DNA from: Amycolatopsis sp. QT-25
GTDB taxonomy: Bacteria > Actinomycetota > Actinomycetes > Mycobacteriales > Pseudonocardiaceae
Length of the DNA: 64,000 nt
Direction: 5' to 3'
Assembly: GCF_029369745.1 (NCBI RefSeq)
Contig: NZ_CP120210.1
Location: 2,604,001-2,668,000, forward strand
Numbering within the stretch: the stretch's first letter is position 1; every line of letters starts with the position of its first letter. Positions 1 to 6,700 of this stretch are shown piece by piece. A program made the translations under genes and the position numbers. Under the pieces are notes generated by a model. It was not told where the DNA came from, searched no databases, and worked only from the letters and a program-made list of their open reading frames with translations.

Positions 1-1
1 G

Positions 2-1027
2 CTCCTGGGCCCGCCGGTGCTCCGGGTGACGACCGCGGCCGAGGCGCGGGCCGCCGTCCGCGCGGAGCGCGCTGCAGGCGCCGAGTTCGTGAAGATCTAC
101 TCCTACCTCGGGCCCGACGCCGTGCGAGCGGTCGCGGACGAGGTCCGCCATCAGGGCCTGCGGTTCTCCGGGCACTGGCCGTACAAGCTGTCTCACCTCG
201 AGGCGAGCGACCTCGGCCAGCACAGCTTCGAGCATTTCTTCGGGGTGTCCGTCCACTGCTCGTCCCGGCGTGACGAGATCCTCGCCAGGCTGAAGACGAC
301 GCCCTACGACCCCGAGGCGCCGCGCGCCTTCTTCACCTTGGCGCGGCAACTGGAGTTCGATTCGGTCACCACGTACGACCCCGGCGTGGCGCGGGCCTAT
401 TTCGGCAGACTGCGGTGCAACGGCACCTGGCATTCACCGACGCTGACGATCAACCGGGTCGTCACCCAACCCGCCGAAACCCGCCAACGCGACCCGCGGC
501 TGAAATACGTGCCCGCGGACCTGCGCGCGAGCTGGGTCAAGGGCATCGAGCTGTTCGCGCCGAAGACGCCGTCGGAGATAGCCCTGCAGGAGCGGTACTA
601 CCAGGAGACGCTGCGGCTGGTCGGTGTCGCCCACGAAGCGGGCGTCGGGCTCATCGGCGGCACCGACTGCCTCAATCCGTACACCTTCCCCGGTAGCGGA
701 CTGCACGAGGAGCTCGCCTTCCTGGTCGAGGCCGGACTCTCGCCGGTGCAGGCGTTGAAGACCGTCACCGGCGACGCCGCGAAGTTCCTCGGCAGGGAAA
801 GCACGTCGGGCACGGTCACGGCGGGGAAGGAGGCGGATCTCGTGCTGCTGGACGCGAACCCGGCCGCCGACATCCGCAACGTCGCGAAGATCGACACCGT
901 GATCACCCGCGGCCGTGTGCTCGACAGGGCGGCGCGGGAGCGGATGCTCGCGGCCGTCGAGAGCGCCGCGAACCGGCCCGCGACGAACCCCCGGATCCGG
1001 TCCCTCGCCTTCCGGACCTGCTGCTGA
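2..1027 (+). CDS. Amidohydrolase family protein (5' end outside window)
   Basis: C-terminal part of a metal-dependent amidohydrolase of the imidazolonepropionase-like group. The frame is open at the left edge, so the true start lies outside. Visible are FVKIYSYLG, a histidine pair region (HSFEHFFG), the IGGTDC metal-site segment with its aspartate, and the typical ending TAGKEADLVLLDANP, which rebuilds the small beta domain of urease-type amidohydrolases. A hydrolytic role on a C-N bond follows from the family; the substrate cannot be told. The stop codon runs directly into a long palindrome that probably ends transcription. Confidence 0.8.
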   Translation, partial: LLGPPVLRVTTAAEARAAVRAERAAGAEFVKIYSYLGPDAVRAVADEVRHQGLRFSGHWPYKLSHLEASDLGQHSFEHFFGVSVHCSSRRDEILARLKTTPYDPEAPRAFFTLARQLEFDSVTTYDPGVARAYFGRLRCNGTWHSPTLTINRVVTQPAETRQRDPRLKYVPADLRASWVKGIELFAPKTPSEIALQERYYQETLRLVGVAHEAGVGLIGGTDCLNPYTFPGSGLHEELAFLVEAGLSPVQALKTVTGDAAKFLGRESTSGTVTAGKEADLVLLDANPAADIRNVAKIDTVITRGRVLDRAARERMLAAVESAANRPATNPRIRSLAFRTCC

Positions 1028-1086
1028 CCCCGCAATCAGTCACCTACTTGCGACGACCGATCGCAAGTAGGTGACTGATTGCGGGG
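1028..1086. repeat. Perfect 26-bp-arm palindrome, class C
   Basis: Arms 1028-1053 and 1061-1086 are exact reverse complements with a 7-base loop. The element starts on the base after the TGA stop of the amidohydrolase. It shares its template (CCGCNAT..CACCT..TTGCGA) with the palindrome at 9729-9794 and a shortened copy at 48018-48043. It probably acts as a terminator; there is no U-tract, which is common in GC-rich actinobacteria. Confidence 0.85.
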
Positions 1087-1381
1087 TTGGACGAGCGCGA
1101 GGATGGCTGAGAGCGACACGGCGCGGGCGGACGGCCGCGACCGATTCGCCCGCCGGCACCTGCTGGTACGGCGCCCCGGCCCCGGTCGCCGCCCGCGCGG
1201 CCCGCCGGAGCTCGGTGAGCGCGTCGTGCTCCAGGATCATCACGCCCGAACGTCCTCGCCGCATCGGGTGCCACCAGGTCGCCGAACCGGCCACCGACCT
1301 CCGCGACCCGGCGACGCACAGCTCGTGCGGGAACCACGACAGTCCGGCGACAAGGTCACCTACGTCAAGAGCGCCGATGTA
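1040..1381 (-). CDS. Possible small hypothetical protein or gene remnant
   Basis: Minus-strand frame of 113 codons with strongly G/C third positions across its middle (residues about 10-90), unlike random reading. It begins at an ATG inside one palindrome (1379-1433) and ends inside another (1028-1086), so both ends may be chance. No family is recognised. The residues are Arg/Ala rich with no membrane segment. It may be a decayed gene fragment; treat as doubtful. Confidence 0.22.
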   Translation of the reverse strand, partial: YIGALDVGDLVAGLSWFPHELCVAGSRRSVAGSATWWHPMRRGRSGVMILEHDALTELRRAARAATGAGAPYQQVPAGESVAAVRPRRVALSHPRARPTPQSVTYLRSVVASR

Positions 1382-1433
1382 CATGAAGGCCCCCTTCCTT
1401 GCGCCCAGGTACAGGAAGGGGGCCTTCATGTAC
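1379..1433. repeat. Perfect 21-bp-arm palindrome, class A
   Basis: Arms 1379-1399 and 1413-1433 pair exactly. The arm word ATGAAGGCCCCCTTCCTT recurs in altered but still self-paired form at 19032, 32244 and 39089. The tip here (TTGCGCCCAGGTACA) is a degraded version of the TTGCGCCTAGGCGCAA tip seen in other copies. It lies just upstream of the DUF2461 gene. Confidence 0.85.
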
Positions 1434-1462
1434 TCGTCGGTGGCGGGGATTAACGTCACCGC

Positions 1463-2128
1463 ATGGGTTTCGAGGGTTTCGGCGAGTACGCCATCGACTT
1501 CTACGACGGTCTCGAGGCGGACAACTCCAAGTCCTATTGGGATGCGAATCTCGCCACCTACAAGGCCGACGTCCGTGCGCCGATGGAGGCGTTGCTCGCG
1601 GAGCTGGTCCCGGAGTTCGGTGACGGTTTCGGGGAGGGAAAGGTGTTCCGCCCGTATCGCGACGTCCGGTTCGCCAAGGACAAGACGCCGTACAAGACCC
1701 ATTGCGGCGCGGTGATCGAGCAGGGCCGCGGCGGCGGCGCGTACTACGTCGAAGTCGGCCCGGCCGGGCTGCGTGTCGGTGGCGGCTGCTTCCACTTCGA
1801 GTCCGATCAGCTCGCCCGCTTCCGCAGGGCCGTCGACACCGAACTGCGCGGTGTCGAACTGGCCAAGCTTCTCGCGAAGCTGGAGAAGGCGGGCTGGGAG
1901 ATCAAGGGGGACAGGCTCAAGTCGAAGCCGCGCGGATTCGCCGAGGACCATCCCCGCATCGACCTGCTGCGGTACCGATCGGTGTACGCCGTCCGCGGCT
2001 GGGAACCGGACGACGTCCTGCACGAACGGGGCTCGCTCGACCGGGTGCGCAAGGCCTGGCGGCAGGTCCGCGCGTTCAACGAGTGGGCCCGTGACCGGGT
2101 CGGGCCGAGCGAGAAGCCGCGACGATGA
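1463..2128 (+). CDS. DUF2461 domain-containing protein
   Basis: 221 residues, full length for the DUF2461/TIGR02453 family. The family hallmarks are visible: an N-terminal FYDGLEADNSKSYWDA segment, a central VFRPYRDVRFAKDKTPYKTH block and a GGGCFHFESDQL motif. Biochemical function is unknown; it is a soluble cytoplasmic protein with no signal or membrane segment. No ribosome site precedes the ATG, but TAACGT (1451-1456) lies six bases upstream, which fits a leaderless transcript. Pyruvate kinase follows in the same direction with its own likely promoter. Confidence 0.85.
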   Translation: MGFEGFGEYAIDFYDGLEADNSKSYWDANLATYKADVRAPMEALLAELVPEFGDGFGEGKVFRPYRDVRFAKDKTPYKTHCGAVIEQGRGGGAYYVEVGPAGLRVGGGCFHFESDQLARFRRAVDTELRGVELAKLLAKLEKAGWEIKGDRLKSKPRGFAEDHPRIDLLRYRSVYAVRGWEPDDVLHERGSLDRVRKAWRQVRAFNEWARDRVGPSEKPRR

Positions 2129-2239
2129 CCTCCCCCGGGTTGATCGGCGGCCGTCCCTCGCCCAGGTGAACTGACACTTTTCTTGAACTTTCGGTATCGG
2201 TACAGACGTATCCGCGATGAGGGACTACGCTGTGCGAAC

Positions 2240-3664
2240 GTGAGCCGACGCGCGAAGATCGTTTGTACCCTGGGCCCCGCGACCGCTACGCCGGAGAAGA
2301 TGCGGCAACTCGTCGACGCCGGGATGGACGTCGCGAGGATGAACTTCAGCCACGGGACGCACAGCGACCACAAGCAGGTCTACGACCTCGTCCGCACCGC
2401 CGCCGCCGAATCCGGCCGCGCGGTGGGCATTCTCGCCGACCTCCAGGGCCCGAAGATCCGTCTCGGCACCTTCGCGGGCGGTCCGGTCGAGTGGCACAAC
2501 GGTGACATCGTGCGCATCACCGTCGAGGACGTCGCGGGCACGCACGACCGCGTCTCGACCACCTACAAAGGACTCGCCGACGACGCGAAGCCCGGCGACC
2601 GTCTCCTCGTGGACGACGGCAAGGTCGGCCTCGTGGTCAAGCAGGTCGAGGGCCCGGACGTCGTCTGCGAGGTCACCGAGGGCGGTCCCGTCAGCAACAA
2701 CAAGGGCGTTTCCCTGCCGGGGATGGACGTCTCCGTGCCGGCGCTGTCCGAAAAGGACATCGAGGACCTCGAATTCGCGCTCGAACTCGGCGTGGACTTC
2801 ATCGCGCTGTCGTTCGTCCGCTCGCCCGCCGACATCGACCTGGTCCACCAGGTGATGGACCGGGTCGGCAAGGGACGTCTCCCGGTGGTCGCGAAGATCG
2901 AGAAGCCCGAAGCGGTCTACAACCTCGAAGCCATCGTGCTGGCCTTCGACGCGGTGATGATCGCCCGCGGCGACCTCGGCGTGGAACTCCCGCTGGAGCA
3001 GGTCCCGCTGGTGCAGAAGCGCACCATCCAGATCGCCCGCGAGAACGCGAAGCCGGTCATCGTCGCGACGCAGATGCTCGAGTCGATGATCAACAGCTCC
3101 CGCCCGACCCGCGCCGAGGCTTCGGACGTCGCGAACGCGGTGCTCGACGGCGCGGACGCCCTCATGCTTTCGGGCGAGACCAGCGTCGGCCGCTACGCCA
3201 TCGAGGTCGTCCAGACCATGGGCCGGATCATCGAGGCCGTCGAGACCGACTCGCCCGTCGTGCCGCCGCTCTCGCACGTCCCGCGCACCAAGCGTGGCGT
3301 CATCTCCTACGCCGCCCGTGACATCGGCGAGCGGCTGAACGCCAAGGCGCTGGTCGCCTTCACCCAGTCCGGCGACACCGTCCGCCGCCTCGCGCGGCTG
3401 CACACGCGGCTGCCGCTGCTGGCGTTCACGCCGGAGGAGAGCGTCCGCAGCCAGCTCGCGATGACCTGGGGCACCACGACGCGGATCGTGCCGCAGGTGG
3501 GCTCCACCGACCAGATGATCCAGCAGGTCGACCACGCCATGCTCGAGATGGGCAGGTACGCCAAGGGCGATCTGGTGGTCATCGTGGCCGGTTCCCCGCC
3601 GGGGACCGTCGGCTCGACCAACCTCATCCGGGTGCACCGCCTGGGCGAGGACGACCACGCCTGA
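2240..3664 (+). CDS. pyk: Pyruvate kinase
   Basis: Catalyses phosphoenolpyruvate + ADP to pyruvate + ATP, the last step of glycolysis, in the cytoplasm. 474 residues, normal length. Visible are the N-terminal RRAKIVCTLGPA start, MNFSHG (about residues 34-39), the catalytic lysine segment VAKIEKPEAV (about 216-225), the metal-binding MIARGDLGVELP (about 238-249), and a C-terminal allosteric domain ending in GSPPGTVGSTN. The GTG at 2240 is chosen because the protein then begins exactly at the family start and TACGCT (2226-2231) sits eight bases upstream, suggesting a leaderless message. Earlier in-frame codons would add unrelated residues. Confidence 0.95.
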   Translation: MSRRAKIVCTLGPATATPEKMRQLVDAGMDVARMNFSHGTHSDHKQVYDLVRTAAAESGRAVGILADLQGPKIRLGTFAGGPVEWHNGDIVRITVEDVAGTHDRVSTTYKGLADDAKPGDRLLVDDGKVGLVVKQVEGPDVVCEVTEGGPVSNNKGVSLPGMDVSVPALSEKDIEDLEFALELGVDFIALSFVRSPADIDLVHQVMDRVGKGRLPVVAKIEKPEAVYNLEAIVLAFDAVMIARGDLGVELPLEQVPLVQKRTIQIARENAKPVIVATQMLESMINSSRPTRAEASDVANAVLDGADALMLSGETSVGRYAIEVVQTMGRIIEAVETDSPVVPPLSHVPRTKRGVISYAARDIGERLNAKALVAFTQSGDTVRRLARLHTRLPLLAFTPEESVRSQLAMTWGTTTRIVPQVGSTDQMIQQVDHAMLEMGRYAKGDLVVIVAGSPPGTVGSTNLIRVHRLGEDDHA

Positions 3665-3763
3665 CGTTCGTCGCCCCACCGGAGTCGTCCCGAAGGTGGC
3701 CTTCGCGACAAACGCCCCGCCTCATCCGGGACCGGCACACCCTTACGGCCTAAAGTCCACGGC

Positions 3764-4663
3764 ATGACTGAGATGGCCAGGGAAGCCGCGGCCGGTTTCG
3801 ACGACGCCGGCGGAGTGGGCGGACAGCCCGTGCTCGACCGGCTGGTCGCGTTGCTGGACTTGGAAAAGATCGAAGAGAACATCTTCCGCGGTGTCTCGCC
3901 GGCCCACTCGCCGGTGCGGGTCTTCGGCGGGCAGGTCGCCGGGCAGGCGCTGGTCGCCGCCGGCCGCACGGTCCCGGAGGAGCGGAAGGTCCACTCGCTG
4001 CACGCGTACTTCATCCGCGGCGGCGACCCGAGCGTCCCGATCGTCTACGAGGTCGACCGTATCCGCGACGGCCGCTCGTTCACCACCCGCCGCGTCGTGG
4101 GCATCCAGCACGGCAAGGCGATCTTCTCCCTGTCCGCCTCGTTCCAGAAGGACGAGGGCGGCATCGAGCACTCCGAGGTCATGCCGGACGTCCCGGACCC
4201 GGAGTCGCTCCCGACGCTGCAGGAGCGCGCCGAAGGCTACTTCATGGGCCATCTCGACCGGCCGCGCCCGATCGACCTGAGGTATGTCAACGATCCGCCG
4301 TGGGTGACCAGGAAGTCGGGCGAGCGGCCCGGCAGGAACCAGGTCTGGATGCGGGCCGACGGCAAACTCCCGGACCAGCGGCTCCTGCACGTCTGCGTGC
4401 TGACCTACGCCTCCGACATGACCCTCCTGGACTCGGTTCTCGCGCGCCACGGCGTCTACTGGGACCTCGACAAGGTGATCGGTGCGAGCCTCGACCACGC
4501 GCTCTGGTTCCATCGCCCGTTCCGGGCCGACGAATGGTTCCTCTACGACAGCGCGTCGCCGACGGCTTCGGGTGCCCGCGGGCTGGCGACCGGCCGGTTC
4601 TTCGCCGCGGACGGAACGCATATCGCCACTGTCGTCCAGGAAGGCCTTCTACGGGTGGTGTGA
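3764..4663 (+). CDS. tesB: Acyl-CoA thioesterase II
   Basis: Hydrolyses fatty acyl-CoA to free acid and CoA. 299 residues forming two hot-dog folds. Family features: FGGQVAGQALVAAGRTV in the first fold, HSLHAYFIRGGDP, and in the second fold LDHALWFH (aspartate), SPTASGARGL and VVQEG (glutamine), which match the Asp/Thr-Ser/Gln catalytic set of TesB. TAAAGT at 3751-3756 followed by seven bases and the ATG suggests a leaderless start. It stands alone between pyk and a regulator region. Confidence 0.92.
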   Translation: MTEMAREAAAGFDDAGGVGGQPVLDRLVALLDLEKIEENIFRGVSPAHSPVRVFGGQVAGQALVAAGRTVPEERKVHSLHAYFIRGGDPSVPIVYEVDRIRDGRSFTTRRVVGIQHGKAIFSLSASFQKDEGGIEHSEVMPDVPDPESLPTLQERAEGYFMGHLDRPRPIDLRYVNDPPWVTRKSGERPGRNQVWMRADGKLPDQRLLHVCVLTYASDMTLLDSVLARHGVYWDLDKVIGASLDHALWFHRPFRADEWFLYDSASPTASGARGLATGRFFAADGTHIATVVQEGLLRVV

Positions 4664-4725
4664 ACGGTGACGTTCCGCATCGGAGAGTCATCTTGTCAAC
4701 CCTTTAGAGGGAATGGCGAAACGCA

Positions 4726-4805
4726 TTGACATCTGGAGCCAGAGCATTACGGAATGATGGCCGCAAACGGAGGGCCGGAACCGATCGGGGGACGGCTCCG
4801 GCCCT
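4726..4805 (+). other. Candidate promoter followed by a strong hairpin in a gene-free stretch
   Basis: The 458 bases between tesB and the XRE gene hold no supported gene. A perfect TTGACA (4726-4731) lies 16 bases before TACGGA (4748-4753). About 20 bases further is a stem with arms 4771-4779 and 4797-4805 (AGGGCCGGA / TCCGGCCCT) extended by a CCG/CGG pairing. It could be a small RNA or a structured 5' leader; neither can be proved from sequence. Confidence 0.3.
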
Positions 4806-4955
4806 GCTCCGGGAGTGAATCCGGCCTCGATGGGTATCCTTGACGGAAAACCATCGGTGCAGCTCGCGGCCCCGCGCCAGTGCCGCGAACCAGTCCGCTG
4901 CCGCCGAGGAAGGCGGGCGTACCGCGTCGCACAATGCTCAACGTACGACGGCAAT

Positions 4956-4968
4956 CTGCAAATTGCAG
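4956..4968. promoter_or_regulatory. Candidate operator CTGCAAATTGCAG
   Basis: A perfect palindrome of six-base arms around a central A, about 150 bases upstream of the XRE-family gene at 5122. AT-rich within a GC-rich genome and placed where an autoregulating helix-turn-helix protein would bind. The binding protein is inferred only from position. Confidence 0.4.
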
Positions 4969-5121
4969 GATGAAAACCCGGCCGGGTCGGAAAAGGGTGG
5001 TGTGACCATCTCACCGAATACGTCTTCGGCTGGTTAGATGTGCTTCGTGCGGGGTTGCTGAACGCTGTTCTCCTCGCCGTGTCGCGATCGATGTCGCTCG
5101 TACAGCTGTGGAGGTGCCGTG

Positions 5122-6000
5122 ATGACGAGGGGTCAGGGACCCACCGTGCGCCGCCGAAGGCTGGCGAGTGAGCTGAGGCGGTTGCGCGAGGCGGCGGACC
5201 TCACCATCGACGAGGTGAGCGAAAAGCTCGAATGCTCGGCGTCGAAGGTCAGCCGGATCGAGACCGGGCACGTCGGCGTCACCCCGCGCGACGCGCGCGA
5301 CATGCTCGAGCTGTACGGCATCGCCGGTGACGAGCAGGAAGCGCTCGTCCAGCTGGCCAGGGAAGCGCGCAAACGCGGCTGGTGGCACGCGTACAACGAG
5401 GTGTTCACCGGCACCTTCGTCGGCTTGGAGGCGGACGCGAGTTCGCTGCGGGCGTTCCAGGCACTGCTGGTGCCGGGACTGTTGCAGACCGAGCGCTACG
5501 CCAAGGCCGTGATCAGGGCGATGCGGCCCGACGCCGAGGACGCCGAGATCAGGCGCCGGGTGGCGGCGAGGATGGCGCGGCAGGAGCTGCTGACCGATCC
5601 TTCGCCGCCGGAGTACTGGGCCGTCATGGACGAAGCGGTGCTGCATCGCACGGTCGACGGCCCCGAGGTGATGGCGGAGCAGCTGTACCGGATGGTCACG
5701 ATGGCGGCGCAGCCGAACGTGACCGTCCAGATCGTGCCGTTCGGCGCGGGTGCCCATCCCGGGATGGAGGGTCCGTTCCTCATCATGGGCTTCCCCGAAC
5801 TGGCCGACACCGACGTGGTCTACGTCGACAGCACCTCCAGCGGGCTCTATCTGGAGGAACCCCCGGACGTCCGGCGATACGCGTTGATGTTCGACCATCT
5901 GCGTGCCGCCGCGTTGAAGCCGGACGACTCGGTCGAGGTGATCGCCGAGGCCGCCGGAAGGTTCGCCGAACGGGCGGCCCTTCCGGAGAAACCGCAGTGA
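5122..6000 (+). CDS. XRE-family regulator with DUF5753 domain
   Basis: 292 residues. Residues about 10-65 are an XRE helix-turn-helix (LASELRRLREAADLTIDEVS, then CSASKVSRIETGHVGVT). The rest is a DUF5753 domain, recognised by FQALLVPGLLQTERYA, ARMARQELL and VQIVPFGAGAHPGMEGPF. Such proteins pair with a small DUF397 partner and control development or antibiotic synthesis in actinomycetes; some pairs have been called toxin-antitoxin-like. The DUF397 gene follows 50 bases downstream. A GGAGG lies eight bases before the ATG; a GTG immediately before it is an alternative start. Confidence 0.88.
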   Translation: MTRGQGPTVRRRRLASELRRLREAADLTIDEVSEKLECSASKVSRIETGHVGVTPRDARDMLELYGIAGDEQEALVQLAREARKRGWWHAYNEVFTGTFVGLEADASSLRAFQALLVPGLLQTERYAKAVIRAMRPDAEDAEIRRRVAARMARQELLTDPSPPEYWAVMDEAVLHRTVDGPEVMAEQLYRMVTMAAQPNVTVQIVPFGAGAHPGMEGPFLIMGFPELADTDVVYVDSTSSGLYLEEPPDVRRYALMFDHLRAAALKPDDSVEVIAEAAGRFAERAALPEKPQ

Positions 6001-6050
6001 CGGGACTCGGAGTGCTCGACGTCCCCGGAAACGAGTAAGGAGTGGGGAGT

Positions 6051-6260
6051 ATGACGCCCAACGATGATCTTTCCCAGGTCAAGTGGTTCAAAAGCAGCCA
6101 CAGTGGCGGCGGCAACGACTGCGTCGAGGTCGCCTTCACCGGTTCCGGTGCCGCCCTGAGGGACTCCAAGGACCCCGAGGGAGGTGCCTTCCGCCTCTCG
6201 CCGCAGGCTTGGCGGGGGCTGCTCGGTGCCGTGCGCCCGAGTGGCCCTGAGCACGGCTAG
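6051..6260 (+). CDS. DUF397 domain-containing protein
   Basis: 69 residues, typical DUF397. The signature is clear: WFKSSHSGGGNDCVEVAF near the start, then LRDSKDPEGGAFRLSPQAWRGLL. Function is unsettled; these small proteins act with the neighbouring XRE/DUF5753 regulator, so the two probably form one operon. The start is set by AAGGAG nine bases upstream of the ATG. An earlier in-frame GTG overlaps this ribosome site and is less likely. A strong terminator hairpin follows. Confidence 0.88.
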   Translation: MTPNDDLSQVKWFKSSHSGGGNDCVEVAFTGSGAALRDSKDPEGGAFRLSPQAWRGLLGAVRPSGPEHG

Positions 6261-6272
6261 CGCCACTGGAAC

Positions 6273-6322
6273 TCGACCCCTTACGCCACCCGAGCAGGGG
6301 AGGGCTTGGCGTAAGGGGTCGA
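6273..6322 (+). terminator. Terminator hairpin after the XRE/DUF397 pair
   Basis: Arms 6273-6288 and 6307-6322 are exact 16-base reverse complements (TCGACCCCTTACGCCA and its mate) with an 18-base loop, 12 bases after the DUF397 stop. No U-tract. Confidence 0.75.
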
Positions 6323-6363
6323 ATCACGGCCGGGTGTAGGTGATCACCCGATGCCGCAAGGCC

Positions 6364-6416
6364 CCCCTCAGGACGAATCTCATCACTACCGACAAGGCAG
6401 TGAGATTCCTAAGGGG
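6364..6416 (+). promoter_or_regulatory. Stem-loop covering the ribosome site of a small gene
   Basis: GAATCTCA (6375-6382) pairs with TGAGATTC (6401-6408), and an outer CCCCT can pair with AGGGG (about 6412-6416). The AGGGG is the likely Shine-Dalgarno of the gene at 6425. The fold could therefore mask translation start. Not recognised as a known riboswitch class. Confidence 0.35.
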
Positions 6417-6424
6417 AAACAAGG

Positions 6425-6637
6425 ATGAACATGAACGACGCTCTGCTCACCGGAATACTGGCCGAGGTCGAGTACCGGCGCGCAGAACTCCAGCGAGCGG
6501 GCCGCAGCACGTGGGTCGAGCGGGCTCGCCGGGCGGGCAAGCGGATCCGGGCGCACCGCGCCGAAGTACACGTGCCCGCCCAGCAGCGGCGCGAGGCGCG
6601 GCAGGCGCCCGCTCGCAGCGGCGAGATCACCCGGTAG
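6425..6637 (+). CDS. Small basic hypothetical protein
   Basis: 70 residues, unrecognised. The first 20 residues (MNMNDALLTGILAEVEYRRA) look like an amphipathic helix; the rest is rich in arginine (WVERARRAGKRIRAHRAEV), which suggests nucleic acid or membrane-surface contact but proves nothing. Third codon positions are almost all G/C, supporting real coding. AGGGG lies before the ATG. It ends 63 bases before the LuxR-family gene and may be co-transcribed with it. Confidence 0.55.
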   Translation: MNMNDALLTGILAEVEYRRAELQRAGRSTWVERARRAGKRIRAHRAEVHVPAQQRREARQAPARSGEITR

Positions 6638-6700
6638 AGGCCGAGTGCGATGAAGCTCTCGGCGAAAACACAGGCGAAGTTGTCGGTCCGGTAGGCAAGA

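Noticed and set aside
2225..3679. Long open frame on the minus strand of pyk (and similar ones opposite the LAL regulator, icmF, cvnA and the MFS gene)
   Set aside because: These arise from high-GC codon use on the true strand; their translations are Arg/His/Asp-rich with no family features, while the sense frames give complete known proteins.
3688..3703. Hairpin CGAAGG-N3-CCTTCG after pyk as a class A palindrome
   Set aside because: Arms are six bases or so with no tip; too short to join the palindrome family or to call a terminator with confidence.
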